Assembly: GCF_014333585.1 (NCBI RefSeq)
Contig: NZ_JACSCW010000001.1
Location: forward strand, 124,001-188,000
Reading direction: 5' to 3'
DNA length: 64,000 nucleotides
Source of the DNA: Hymenobacter sp. BT188
GTDB taxonomy: Bacteria; Bacteroidota; Bacteroidia; Cytophagales; Hymenobacteraceae
Of this stretch, positions 8,390-16,082 are shown piece after piece (within the stretch, counting starts at the first letter, position 1; each line of letters begins with the position of its first letter). Below the pieces are notes generated by a model that was given only the letters and a program-made list of their open reading frames with translations, did no database searches and was not told the origin of the DNA. A program made the position numbers and the translations under genes.

Positions 8390-8440
8390 ACGGTATTGAG
8401 GGTTTGTGCTTGCGCAGAATAAGTAAGCGGGCAATCTGCT

Positions 8441-9328
8441 TTACTCGCAAAGATGCAGGCTGTACAACTCGAAATAGCGGTACTCAAACACCTCATTCAA
8501 ACGATAGCTGTACGACAAATCCAGCGGGCGATTGCCAAACTTGAGGTGGCGAATGTACTTGCGAAGAATAGTAAATAACTCGGAGTGATGCATTAAATCG
8601 CCCCACAGCACCACCGGGTCCTGATCAGGATTGAGTTGGAGTTCCTGCATCACCAAGATAGTGTAGTAAATGAGGTCTTCGGCCGTAGTGAAGGCAAATG
8701 TGTTGCAAAACTCCGGACGCTTGCCCCGTACGGCCACAATCGTAACCTCCTGATGGCCAATGCTCAGATACAGGCGGCGAGGTGTAGCTTGCTGACTCTG
8801 GTGTACTACGCCTTCGAGCAAAGCGCTGGTTTGGTGGATGAGGCGACCAGTAGGATACACGCTGCGGAACCAGTCAGCAAGCGCCTTTTCGACCGCAAAT
8901 ACACTCACCATCTCCAAACCAGGATGCGTGTAGTGATGCACCGTTTCGTGGCCCGGATCGAAGGCATGGTGCAATTGCAGGTAACGGCTTTCGTCGCCGG
9001 CCCGGAAAAGGGGCTGGGGCAATTGCGTGAAATGACGGTTCTGGACCGCCAGCCGAACGTGGTTCCAGCCCGCCTGACCTACCAGATCGTGTTGGGCAGC
9101 CAAGGTGCGGAATTGTCCGGCCAGCGAGGTGGCAGAGGGCGCCGAGTATTCTTCCAACACCACAAACTTATTGCGGCGCACATCGGCCACACCTACGCGC
9201 AAGCCCGCGGGCCCTGCTGTAAGGTAAAGATTGTAAGTGCCTAGTTGGGCAGCATCGAAGGTTTCGTCGCGCAGATCAAGTAGGGAAGTAGGCGACGAAG
9301 AGGAAAAAGTAGAAGAGGAAGCGGACAC
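8441..9328 (-). CDS. DUF3822 family protein
   Basis: About 295 residues of a Bacteroidota-restricted family with an actin/hexokinase-like (ASKHA) fold; biochemical role unknown. Typical segments are LLDLRDETFDAAQLGTYNLY near the N-terminus, LYLSIGHQEVTIVAVRG in the middle, and VVLWGDLMHHSELFTILRKY near the C-terminus. There is no in-frame ATG near the N-terminus. I prefer the GTG at 9328, since a near-consensus -7 element (TACCTTTA on the minus strand, 9362-9369) lies just upstream; a TTG at 9409 would add a 27-residue hydrophobic leader. It precedes coaD, its common genomic partner. Confidence 0.82.
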   Translation of the reverse strand: MSASSSTFSSSSPTSLLDLRDETFDAAQLGTYNLYLTAGPAGLRVGVADVRRNKFVVLEEYSAPSATSLAGQFRTLAAQHDLVGQAGWNHVRLAVQNRHFTQLPQPLFRAGDESRYLQLHHAFDPGHETVHHYTHPGLEMVSVFAVEKALADWFRSVYPTGRLIHQTSALLEGVVHQSQQATPRRLYLSIGHQEVTIVAVRGKRPEFCNTFAFTTAEDLIYYTILVMQELQLNPDQDPVVLWGDLMHHSELFTILRKYIRHLKFGNRPLDLSYSYRLNEVFEYRYFELYSLHLCE

Positions 9329-9453
9329 GGCAGAAAGGGCAATAAGTGCCAGGTAGGCTGCTAAAGGTAAGAAGCCAATGGCTACGCAGCTAAAAAGATA
9401 ACTGATCAAAGAAATAATCGTCTGAAAATCAATTGGTTAACGACAAAGCTGAC

Positions 9454-9500
9454 TACTAAAAAAGCCCCCCAGCACACTACGCTGGGGGGCTTTTTTAGTA
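9454..9500. terminator. Terminator built from an inverted pair of the GCCCCCCAG motif
   Basis: Perfect 20-bp arms (9454-9473 and 9481-9500) containing GCCCCCCAG and CTGGGGGGC, with a 7-nt loop and flanking A/T runs. It lies downstream of the NUDIX gene (-) and upstream of DUF3822. Confidence 0.9.
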
Positions 9501-9514
9501 AAACTTACAGGTTA

Positions 9515-10012
9515 TTATTTGAACTGGATATTCGGAATGTAGATGTCATCAGGGCTGATAATTTGGTGGAGAATGGGGTGAACCTGGGGAAGAGGCATTC
9601 CTACCAGCTGCCGGGGCGTGTGAAAAGCCAGCTGCGTAAGCAGTTGTGCATCTGCGGCATGTTCTGGGTCGGAGCCGAGCTTGGGAAGGGCCGCGGCATC
9701 TACGGGTTTTACCTCAAAGAACAGCTCCAACGCCTGCAGGTCGTCGCGCCGAAACTCATGAAGGTGTAAAAAGCGCCCTACTTTAATATCTAACCCGGTT
9801 TCTTCCTTAAACTCCCGAATCAAGCATTCCTTCACCGACTCGCCAAAATGCCAGCCCCCGCCCGGCGGCGACCAAAAGAGAGCAGTATTGGGTAGCATTC
9901 CGCGGTGGGCAGTAAGCAAGATGGCGCCTTGGTGCACGAGCAGGCCGCAAACGCGCACGCGTACTTGGCCATTGTAAGCGTTGAGCAAATCGGGGTGGGA
10001 TTCGGGGGGCAT
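9515..10012 (-). CDS. NUDIX hydrolase
   Basis: A 165-residue NUDIX protein. The box begins GGGWHFGESVKECLIREFKE and continues ETGLDI, matching GX5EX7REUXEEXGU in full. The core domain starts VRVRVCGLLVHQGAILLTAH and ends with a short C-terminal tail DDIYIPNIQFK. Specificity is not evident; it resembles the MutT/ADP-ribose-type general family. I chose the ATG at 10012; the frame upstream overlaps the promoter and start of the divergent thioesterase. A CGGGGGGC variant of the iterated motif at 10002-10010 touches the start codon. Confidence 0.88.
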   Translation of the reverse strand: MPPESHPDLLNAYNGQVRVRVCGLLVHQGAILLTAHRGMLPNTALFWSPPGGGWHFGESVKECLIREFKEETGLDIKVGRFLHLHEFRRDDLQALELFFEVKPVDAAALPKLGSDPEHAADAQLLTQLAFHTPRQLVGMPLPQVHPILHQIISPDDIYIPNIQFK

Positions 10013-10043
10013 AATTCGGTTGGTGGGGCCGCACAAAAGGCGG

Positions 10044-10051
10044 TATCTTTG
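10044..10051 (+). promoter_or_regulatory. Bacteroidota -7 promoter element (TATCTTTG), near-leaderless
   Basis: Exact TAnnTTTG match ending 7 nt before the thioesterase ATG at 10059. Transcription would begin at or next to the start codon. Confidence 0.5.
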
Positions 10052-10058
10052 GCTATTG

Positions 10059-10493
10059 ATGCCTCCTACGCAAAACTCCGCCCTAGCGCCCGATTTAGTC
10101 GCCCGAATCCGGCAAAAGCTCACCCGTCAACAGTTTATGCACCATATCGGTGCCGACCTCACGCTCATTGAACCGGGCCGCGTCGAAGCCGAGCTACCGC
10201 TCGAACTCAAGCATCAGCAGCAGCGCGGCTTCGTGCATGGCGGCGTTATTGCCACCATGGCCGACCTGGTAGCGGGCTTTGCAGGCGTTACGCTCATTCC
10301 GGATAACTACGGCATGGTGACGGCCGACCTGAAAGTGTCTTACCTGAATCCGGGCGTGGGTAAAAAAATAGTGGCCAAAGGCTGGGTGCTAAAAGCCGGC
10401 CGCCGCCTACACTTTTGCGAAGCCGAAGTGTGGTGCGACGACGTGCTGATTGCCAAGGCCACGGCAACGATGGCAGTGATAGAACCCCAATAA
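10059..10493 (+). CDS. PaaI/YiiD-type hotdog thioesterase
   Basis: A 144-residue hotdog-fold acyl-CoA thioesterase. The signature RGFVHGGVIATMADLVAGFA contains the HGG motif and the helix of the PaaI/4HBT family, followed by TADLKVSYLNPGVGKKIVAK. Single-domain length is normal. The frame is open from 9981, but the -7 element at 10044-10051 places the promoter inside that extension, so ATG 10059 is preferred. It is divergent from the NUDIX gene and followed by a palindromic repeat. The substrate is unknown. Confidence 0.88.
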   Translation: MPPTQNSALAPDLVARIRQKLTRQQFMHHIGADLTLIEPGRVEAELPLELKHQQQRGFVHGGVIATMADLVAGFAGVTLIPDNYGMVTADLKVSYLNPGVGKKIVAKGWVLKAGRRLHFCEAEVWCDDVLIAKATATMAVIEPQ

Positions 10494-10527
10494 AACGCCG
10501 TTCGACCATAAACAGTTTACAGATAAA

Positions 10528-10620
10528 GTGTCATGCAGAACGCAGTGAAGCATCTGGCGTGTTTAGTGGGATTAGTAGCCCAACAACAGCACGGTAGATG
10601 CTTCGCCTCTGCATGACGTT
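10528..10620. repeat. Imperfect inverted repeat of the HAERSEAS palindromic family
   Basis: The left arm begins GTGTCATGCAGAACGCAGTG and the right arm ends CTCTGCATGACGTT; the arms pair imperfectly around a roughly 28-nt loop. In one frame the left arm reads CHAERSEAS, the well-known translation of Bacteroidota palindromic repeats. GTCATGC and GCATCTGGCGTG are shared with the larger element at 33621-33732, so the two belong to one family. It lies between two + strand genes. Confidence 0.8.
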
Positions 10621-10646
10621 CTAAAATTTCTGTTTCTAATTAGACT

Positions 10647-12059
10647 ATGCTTACCGTCCGCACGCCTTCTGTCCGCGATTATTTTCCCTACGAACCTACC
10701 CAGGACCAGGCGCAGCTTTTCCGTCAGCTCGATGAGTTTCTGAAAGATGACCTGCCTGGTCGTAAGGTATTCGTGCTGCGCGGCTATGCTGGTACGGGTA
10801 AAACTACCGTGGTCAGTGCCTTGGTGCAATGGCTGCATCAGCTGGGTCGCAAATACACGCTGATGGCTCCTACGGGCCGCGCTGCCAAGGTGATGAGCGC
10901 TTACTCAGGCGTGGCGGCCAGCACTATTCACAAGAAGATTTACCGCCAAACCTCCGGTTCTCCCTCCGAAAGCCTGAGCTTTCAGCGCCAGCCCAACCGC
11001 ACCGCCGATACGCTGTACATCGTGGATGAGGCCTCCATGATTTCCGACGAAAAAGCCTTTGGCGAAAATGGCCTGCTCGACGACTTGCTGGGCTATGTAT
11101 TCGAAAAGCCTACCAACCGCCTGCTGCTTATTGGCGACACCGCCCAGCTGCCGCCCGTAGGCCAGCTGCTCAGTCCCGCCCTCGACCCCGAATTGCTGGC
11201 GGCGCGCTTCCGCGCTAAAGTCGATTCGGTGGAGCTTCGTCAGGTAATGCGTCAGGCCGAAGAATCGGGGATTCTGGTGAATGCGACTATCCTGCGCGAA
11301 GAGTTGCGGGAGGAAAAGCCCCACATCCAGTTTCACACCCGCGGCTACTCCGATATTTTTCCGGTGGGGGGCGAAAAGCTGGAAGATGGGCTGCGGTGGG
11401 CCTACAAAAACTTCGGCCACGAAAACACCACCATTATTTGCCGTTCCAACAAGAACGCAAACATGTATAACCAGCACATTCGGCACGCGCTGTTTGGAGC
11501 TGAGGAGGAAATAGAAGCTGGCGACTACCTCATGGTGGTGCGCAACAATTACTTCTGGCTGCCCAAAGACTCCGAGATGGGTTTTCTGGCCAATGGCGAC
11601 TTCGTACAGGTGAGTAAAATCGTGCGGCGGCAGGAGGAGTTTGGCTTCCGTTTCGCCGACGCTCGCATCCGCTTCGTAGATTACCCGGATGAGGAAGAAA
11701 TAGAAGTGAAGCTGATGCTGGATACGCTGCACACCGAGTCGCCGGCCTTGCCCGCCGACCGTAGCAACGCCCTGTATCAGACCGTTTCGGCCGATTATGC
11801 GCACCTGGGCACAAAGCGCGGAAAGAGCGCCGCTTTACGCAAAGACCCATATTTGAACGCTTTGCAGGTGAAATTCGCTTATGCCCTTACCTGCCACAAG
11901 GCGCAGGGTGGACAGTGGCAGGCGGTATTCGTCGACCACGGATTTTTGAAAGAAGACATGGTGAACGCCGAATTTGCCCGCTGGCTGTATACCGCCGTCA
12001 CGCGTGCCGCCGATCGGTTATTTTTGCTTAACTTCAATAGTAAGCTCTTGGCCGATTAA
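10647..12059 (+). CDS. RecD-like ATP-dependent DNA helicase/DNA-binding ATPase
   Basis: A 470-residue superfamily 1 helicase. Walker A is VLRGYAGTGKTTVVSAL near residue 55, Walker B is IVDEASMISDEKAFG, and motif III is LLLIGDTAQLPPVGQLL. The C-terminal UvrD_C_2 region reads FAYALTCHKAQGGQWQAVFV and WLYTAVTRAADRLFLLN. It is much shorter than RecD2 and lacks the N-terminal HhH repeats; it matches the AAA_30-type RecD/TraA-like helicases common in Bacteroidota. The role in repair or recombination is inferred from family only. ATG start; it stands alone after the palindromic repeat. Confidence 0.88.
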   Translation: MLTVRTPSVRDYFPYEPTQDQAQLFRQLDEFLKDDLPGRKVFVLRGYAGTGKTTVVSALVQWLHQLGRKYTLMAPTGRAAKVMSAYSGVAASTIHKKIYRQTSGSPSESLSFQRQPNRTADTLYIVDEASMISDEKAFGENGLLDDLLGYVFEKPTNRLLLIGDTAQLPPVGQLLSPALDPELLAARFRAKVDSVELRQVMRQAEESGILVNATILREELREEKPHIQFHTRGYSDIFPVGGEKLEDGLRWAYKNFGHENTTIICRSNKNANMYNQHIRHALFGAEEEIEAGDYLMVVRNNYFWLPKDSEMGFLANGDFVQVSKIVRRQEEFGFRFADARIRFVDYPDEEEIEVKLMLDTLHTESPALPADRSNALYQTVSADYAHLGTKRGKSAALRKDPYLNALQVKFAYALTCHKAQGGQWQAVFVDHGFLKEDMVNAEFARWLYTAVTRAADRLFLLNFNSKLLAD

Positions 12060-12132
12060 GTATTGATTTTTGTTAGCTGACTTGGGGCAAGCAATTTGTG
12101 TCAAGCCTCCATTATCTAAAATCGATAACTCA

Positions 12133-12140
12133 TACATTTG
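12133..12140 (+). promoter_or_regulatory. Bacteroidota -7 promoter element (TACATTTG)
   Basis: Exact TAnnTTTG match 29 nt upstream of the ATG at 12170 of the DUF1573 gene. Confidence 0.5.
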
Positions 12141-12169
12141 TACCTCTCAACACTTTAAGCTTTCAACTC

Positions 12170-12706
12170 ATGAAAAAAGCACTTGTCTTGGCCTTGTCGC
12201 TTTCGCTGGCTGGCTTCGCCGCCCAAGCCCAAACGGCTGCCGTAAAGCCGGCCAACGCCCAGCAGAAAGTAGCTGGTCCGCAGATTCAGTTTGAAGAAAT
12301 GAAGTACGATTTCGGCAGTGTAAAGCAGGGCGATATCGTAGAGCACGTGTTCAAATTCAAGAACATAGGTACTGCGCCGCTCGTCATTGCGAACATCGGT
12401 ACTACCTGCGGCTGCACCGTGCCCGATTGGACGAAGGAGCCCATCATGCCCGGCAAATCGGGTACCGTGACGGCCAAGTTCAACAGCGCCGGCAAAATGG
12501 GTATGCAGAATAAAGTGCTCACCGTAGAGTCGAACTCAGCGGGTGGCAACACGATGGTAGCCTTGGTAGGTGAAATCAAAGACGCCGCAACTGCTACCAC
12601 CGAAGCCATACCCGCCAAAACCGACGTTTCGACCGGAGAAGGCGAGGCCAAGCAGAAAACCAAGATTGGCGACAGCAAAATCAAAGCGAAGCGTAAGTCT
12701 TCATAA
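12170..12706 (+). CDS. Secreted DUF1573 domain protein
   Basis: A 178-residue exported protein. The signal peptide MKKALVLALSLSLAGFAAQA is followed by a DUF1573 domain at about residues 40-130 (YDFGSVKQGDIVEHVFKFKN, then IGTTCGCTVPDW with the conserved CGC). These are Ig/HYDIN-like beta domains common in Bacteroidota envelopes; function is unknown. The C-terminal 45 residues are charged, Lys-rich and low in complexity. I chose the ATG at 12170 because the signal peptide begins there and the -7 element lies just before it. A strong terminator follows at 12714-12770. Confidence 0.9.
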   Translation: MKKALVLALSLSLAGFAAQAQTAAVKPANAQQKVAGPQIQFEEMKYDFGSVKQGDIVEHVFKFKNIGTAPLVIANIGTTCGCTVPDWTKEPIMPGKSGTVTAKFNSAGKMGMQNKVLTVESNSAGGNTMVALVGEIKDAATATTEAIPAKTDVSTGEGEAKQKTKIGDSKIKAKRKSS

Positions 12707-12713
12707 CTAGAAA

Positions 12714-12770
12714 GCTCACAAAAAAGCCCCCCAGATGCTGTATAAGCGTCTGGGGGGCTTTTTTGTGAGC
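12714..12770. terminator. Bidirectional terminator built from an inverted pair of the GCCCCCCAG motif
   Basis: Perfect 21-bp arms (12714-12734 and 12750-12770), 15-nt loop, A6 and T6 tracts. It sits between the converging DUF1573 and DUF423 genes. Confidence 0.93.
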
Positions 12771-12784
12771 TAAAGAACCTGTGA

Positions 12785-13162
12785 TTATAACTGGCGCACT
12801 GCCAGCAACAGCCGCAGCCAGCCTGCAATCAGCAGCAGGCCACCAATGGGCGCTACGGCTCCCATTTTGGTGATGCCGGTAAAGCAGAGCGTGTACAGCG
12901 AGCCGCTAAACAGTAAAATGCCCCCCAGAAACAACCAAGCGGTTAAGCTCAATCCGCGAATGTCGGGGCGCATGGTCAGCAGAATACCTACGGCCAGCAG
13001 CGCCAGCGTATGAAAAAACTGATAGCGCACGGCCGTTTCAAATGTATCGAAGCGGCCGGTTTCTTCCAGCATCTTGCGCAAGCCATGTGCCCCGAAGGCG
13101 CCAATGCCAACGCCCAGAGCGCCAAGAAAAGCCGCGATTTGTAGAATGATGCGAGCGGTCAT
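12785..13162 (-). CDS. DUF423 family membrane protein (YgdD-like)
   Basis: A 125-residue inner-membrane protein with four hydrophobic helices. The family signature is GALGVGIGAFGAHGLRK near the N-terminus, YQFFHTLALLAVG in the second helix, SGSLYTLCFTG, and APIGGLLLIAGW at the end. DUF423 proteins are small and widespread with unknown function. ATG start. It lies 81 nt downstream of the YggS gene on the same strand. The iterated motif at 12920-12928 encodes Leu-Gly-Gly in the third helix. Confidence 0.92.
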   Translation of the reverse strand: MTARIILQIAAFLGALGVGIGAFGAHGLRKMLEETGRFDTFETAVRYQFFHTLALLAVGILLTMRPDIRGLSLTAWLFLGGILLFSGSLYTLCFTGITKMGAVAPIGGLLLIAGWLRLLLAVRQL

Positions 13163-13243
13163 AGTATATCGGATGAGTTGTGTCGTGTGAGGGATAATGG
13201 TTTTTGAACCAGTAGAGCGCGTTACTGAGCTAGAGGCTTGCCA

Positions 13244-13924
13244 TTACCCTTGCGGCGCCGGCCGGGCACCAAAAATAGCGCTGCCTACCCGAATAAGCGT
13301 GCTGCCTTCTTCTATGGCCAGCTTATAATCGGCGCTCATGCCCATCGAGATTTCCCTAAACATGGGCTGGGGGGCAAAATACCGCTGCTTCAGCAGCTCA
13401 AAGTAGCCCCGCAGCTCCCGAAACTCGTGGCGAAGCTGGGCCTCATCGTTGGTGAAAGTCGCCACGCCCATCACACCCGTCAGCTGCACGTGCTGCAAGG
13501 TGCGGAATGCATCCGATTGCAGGATTTCCTCCGCTTCAGGCAAGCTCAACCCCGACTTGGTTTCTTCGGCGGCAATATGAAACTGGAGCAATCCGCAGAT
13601 AACGCGGTTGTGCTTGGCGGCTTGCTTTTCAATTTCGAGCAGCAGTTTCAGGCTATCAATGCTCTGAATGGTATGTACAAACGGGGCGATGTACTTCACT
13701 TTGTTCGTTTGCAGATGGCCGATAAGATGCCACTCCACATCGGGGGGCAAATCGGGCTGCTTGGCGGCCATTTCCTGCACTTTATTCTCGCCAAAAAGCC
13801 GTGCGCCCGCATCATACGCTTCGCGCAAACGCTCTACCGGATGCGTTTTGGTAACGGCTACCAGGCGGCAGTTAGTGCCCTGCAACTCGTTTTGAAAAGC
13901 ATGGAAATTCTCAGCAATAGACAC
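13244..13924 (-). CDS. YggS-family PLP homeostasis protein
   Basis: A 226-residue alanine-racemase N-terminal-domain protein (YggS/PROSC). These bind pyridoxal phosphate and regulate its cellular balance. The PLP lysine is in LVAVTKTHPVE, with GENKVQEMAAK, WHLIGHLQTNKVKY, SIDSLKLL and SMGMSADYKLAIEEGST following in family order. The start is GTG at 13924, since no ATG precedes the conserved N-terminus. Its promoter region (13925-13995) holds a short CTCTGCATGAC fragment resembling one end of the palindromic repeat. Confidence 0.93.
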   Translation of the reverse strand: MSIAENFHAFQNELQGTNCRLVAVTKTHPVERLREAYDAGARLFGENKVQEMAAKQPDLPPDVEWHLIGHLQTNKVKYIAPFVHTIQSIDSLKLLLEIEKQAAKHNRVICGLLQFHIAAEETKSGLSLPEAEEILQSDAFRTLQHVQLTGVMGVATFTNDEAQLRHEFRELRGYFELLKQRYFAPQPMFREISMGMSADYKLAIEEGSTLIRVGSAIFGARPAPQG

Positions 13925-13955
13925 CTATTTCGATTAGTAATTATCAATTAATACT

Positions 13956-13970
13956 GCTCTGCATGACATA
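13956..13970. repeat. Possible fragment of the HAERSEAS palindromic repeat
   Basis: GCTCTGCATGACATA resembles the outer end of the right arm at 10606-10620. It is one short arm without a partner, so it may be chance. Confidence 0.25.
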
Positions 13971-13995
13971 CGTTTTGGACAGTGCAAGTTTTGGT

Positions 13996-15048
13996 TTAGT
14001 CCTCTAGGGCATTGGTCAAAAACGTGTTTTTTAACCCTAGCCAAACAAGCCACAAACCTATACAGCAGAACAGATACAAGCGGTAATAGTCTTTGGTATT
14101 GCGAAAACGGGTCTGTTTAATTTCTGATTTTTCGAACGTATCGATTTGGCGAAACACCCGGCGCAGGCCGGCGTTGTCGGTAGCGCGGAAAAACTGACCT
14201 TCGCCGGCCTCGGCAATTTGACGCATGGTTGTCTCGTCGAGGCGGGTTTCGACGTAGCGCACGCGGCCCGTTTCGTCAGTGCCGTAAGGCACGGTGCCAT
14301 CTTGCCCCAGCCCTACGGTATAGATTTTGAGGCCAAATGCGTAGGCCAATTGGGCGGCTGTCAGCGGATCGAGGCTGCCGGCTGTGTTTTCGCCATCCGA
14401 AATAAGGATAATGACCTTGGTGCGGCTGCGGGAGTCGCGCAGGCGGTTGGTGGCTACACCCAAGGCGGTACCGATGGCCGTGCCGTCGTTGGCAATCATG
14501 CCCAGGCGCAGACCGTCGAGGCTTTCGCGCAGCAAATCGTAATCGGTAGTTAGGGGAGCTAGGGAGTAAGCATCGCCGGCAAAAACCACTAGGCCGAGCC
14601 GGTCGCCGATGCGGCCGGCTATAAACTCACGGCCTACTCGCTTGGCCGCCTCCAGCCGGTTGGGAAGCAAATCCTGCAACTCCATAGAGCCGGATACATC
14701 CATAACCAGCAGAATATCAATGCCCTCGCCGGTTTGTACCACGCGCTCATCTGTGCGCTGGGGCCGCGCCAGGGCTACTATGCCGAAAGCTAAGCTGAAC
14801 ATTAGCACGATATCGGGCAGAAACCGGAGCAAAGCGCTCCAGTCGCGCCGGGCCTGGCCGGCTACGAAAGCAACGCCAAGCTGCGGCCGTCGCCTGTGCA
14901 CCAGCAGCCAGCGCAAGCCAAACAGCAAGGGCAGCGCCGGAATAAGCAACAACAGGCGCGGCTCCTGCCAAGTGTAGCTACTCAGCGTGGCATAGCGCAG
15001 CCCATCGATTATAGGAGCCAAAAAGCGTTGCCAAAGCTGTTCAATCAT
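13996..15048 (-). CDS. batA: BatA-like VWA domain membrane protein
   Basis: A 350-residue protein. Two N-terminal transmembrane segments (around 28-48 and 75-95) lead into a von Willebrand A domain with an intact MIDAS: DILLVMDVSGSME, the later Thr in APLTTDYD, and ILISDGENT. A final helix YRLYLFCCIGLWLVWLGL gives the BatA topology. Bat (Bacteroides aerotolerance) proteins act with MoxR and DUF58 partners in envelope stress; the mechanism is unsettled. It lies 47 nt downstream of the BatD-like gene. The C-terminal tail FLTNALED is typical of BatA rather than BatB. Confidence 0.88.
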   Translation of the reverse strand: MIEQLWQRFLAPIIDGLRYATLSSYTWQEPRLLLLIPALPLLFGLRWLLVHRRRPQLGVAFVAGQARRDWSALLRFLPDIVLMFSLAFGIVALARPQRTDERVVQTGEGIDILLVMDVSGSMELQDLLPNRLEAAKRVGREFIAGRIGDRLGLVVFAGDAYSLAPLTTDYDLLRESLDGLRLGMIANDGTAIGTALGVATNRLRDSRSRTKVIILISDGENTAGSLDPLTAAQLAYAFGLKIYTVGLGQDGTVPYGTDETGRVRYVETRLDETTMRQIAEAGEGQFFRATDNAGLRRVFRQIDTFEKSEIKQTRFRNTKDYYRLYLFCCIGLWLVWLGLKNTFLTNALED

Positions 15049-15095
15049 AATTGGTTTTGATCCTTAAATACTACCCAAAAAGCCTCCCAATGCTA

Positions 15096-16082
15096 TCAGC
15101 TTCCGGCAACTCCGCTAAGCAAGGTATAACGCCTGTCAGCAAAGTCGCGCAGGAGGTCGAAAGCGGTGCTGGTTTCCGTGTCGTCTTCGTTGAACTGGTT
15201 GCCGTAAATCAACCGGTCCGTAATGCGTAGGGCGCGGCTCACCGACACGTCGTTCTGATAATAAGCCACAATCTCGCGCGTGGTGAGGCTGTTGATGGTG
15301 TTGTTTTCGAGGGTTGTGAGGTAATTTTTCCAGAGTGTGATGGCACGCTCCATATTGGTGAGGGAGCGCGACAACTCAAACCGTTCGATGTGGCGCGCAT
15401 ACTGAGCCAGGAAGTACGCGTGGTTTTTGCGCAGCTTGTAGAGCTGGTAGCGGCGGCGCCAGTAGCTGCCAAACCCGAACCATAAGCCCGCACCCACAAG
15501 TACTGCAATGCCCAGCCCAGCCAGCCAAAACGGGTAATTAAACGCTACATCTACCGGAAGCAGAGTCGTGTTCTGCTTCAGCACAGGCGTGGTAGGTGGT
15601 ATAACTTCCGGCACCGGCGCCGTGCGTACCAGCCGAATACTGGCAGCTGAAGTGTTGACCGTCAGTGTATCGTGCCCGCGCAAAATCATCACTGGCAGAC
15701 TCAGGCGCTGTAGCGAGTCGAGGCTGAACGTGCGGAGCTGATACACGGTGCGGTCGAAGCTGCGGCCGCGGCGGGTGAGGGTCGGCTGAAAGGTCTTGCC
15801 CACATACTCGAACGGTTTAAACTCGGCCGTAGAGTCAGGAAATACAACCTCAAGTGTAGGGTCGTGACGGAAGGTGAGCTCGTAGCTAATGATTTCCCCC
15901 ACGCGCACCGTTTGGCGAAGAAAACGTCCCTTAGGCTGCTCGGGGGGCAATTCCTGGCCCTGCACACCTGACGAAAGGAACAGCAGCCAGACCAGCCATA
16001 TGCTGGGTGCTAGCAACTGCACATTGCCCCGTAACCAAACGACTGGGGGGCTTTTTTTAACTGAAAACTTACGCACGCCCAC
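15096..16082 (-). CDS. BatD-like membrane protein of the Bat cluster
   Basis: A 328-residue protein with an N-terminal signal/anchor (about 22-42), an extracytoplasmic beta-rich part (RQTVRVGEIISYELTFRHD onward), a transmembrane helix near 178-205 (FWLAGLGIAVLVGAGLWFGF) and a cytoplasmic helical tail. The layout and position between DUF58 and batA match the BatD/DUF4381-like partner in Cytophagales Bat operons; direct similarity is weak by eye. The start is GTG at 16082, overlapping the DUF58 gene by 14 nt, so translational coupling is likely. The iterated motif lies at codons 11-13. Confidence 0.68.
   Translation of the reverse strand: MGVRKFSVKKSPPVVWLRGNVQLLAPSIWLVWLLFLSSGVQGQELPPEQPKGRFLRQTVRVGEIISYELTFRHDPTLEVVFPDSTAEFKPFEYVGKTFQPTLTRRGRSFDRTVYQLRTFSLDSLQRLSLPVMILRGHDTLTVNTSAASIRLVRTAPVPEVIPPTTPVLKQNTTLLPVDVAFNYPFWLAGLGIAVLVGAGLWFGFGSYWRRRYQLYKLRKNHAYFLAQYARHIERFELSRSLTNMERAITLWKNYLTTLENNTINSLTTREIVAYYQNDVSVSRALRITDRLIYGNQFNEDDTETSTAFDLLRDFADRRYTLLSGVAGS

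Noticed and set aside
8636..9244. Open frame of about 200 codons antisense to DUF3822
   Set aside because: The sense strand matches DUF3822 throughout; the antisense product has no family features.
9329..9409. Hydrophobic N-terminal leader for DUF3822 from a TTG start
   Set aside because: The family does not carry a signal or membrane leader, and a near-consensus -7 element lies inside this stretch.
10415..10597. Open frame reading CHAERSEAS through the repeat
   Set aside because: It is the known spurious translation of a palindromic repeat; no start context or conserved protein supports it.
10905..11804. Open frame of about 300 codons antisense to the RecD-like helicase
   Set aside because: The sense strand encodes clear helicase motifs; the antisense translation lacks any domain or start signals.
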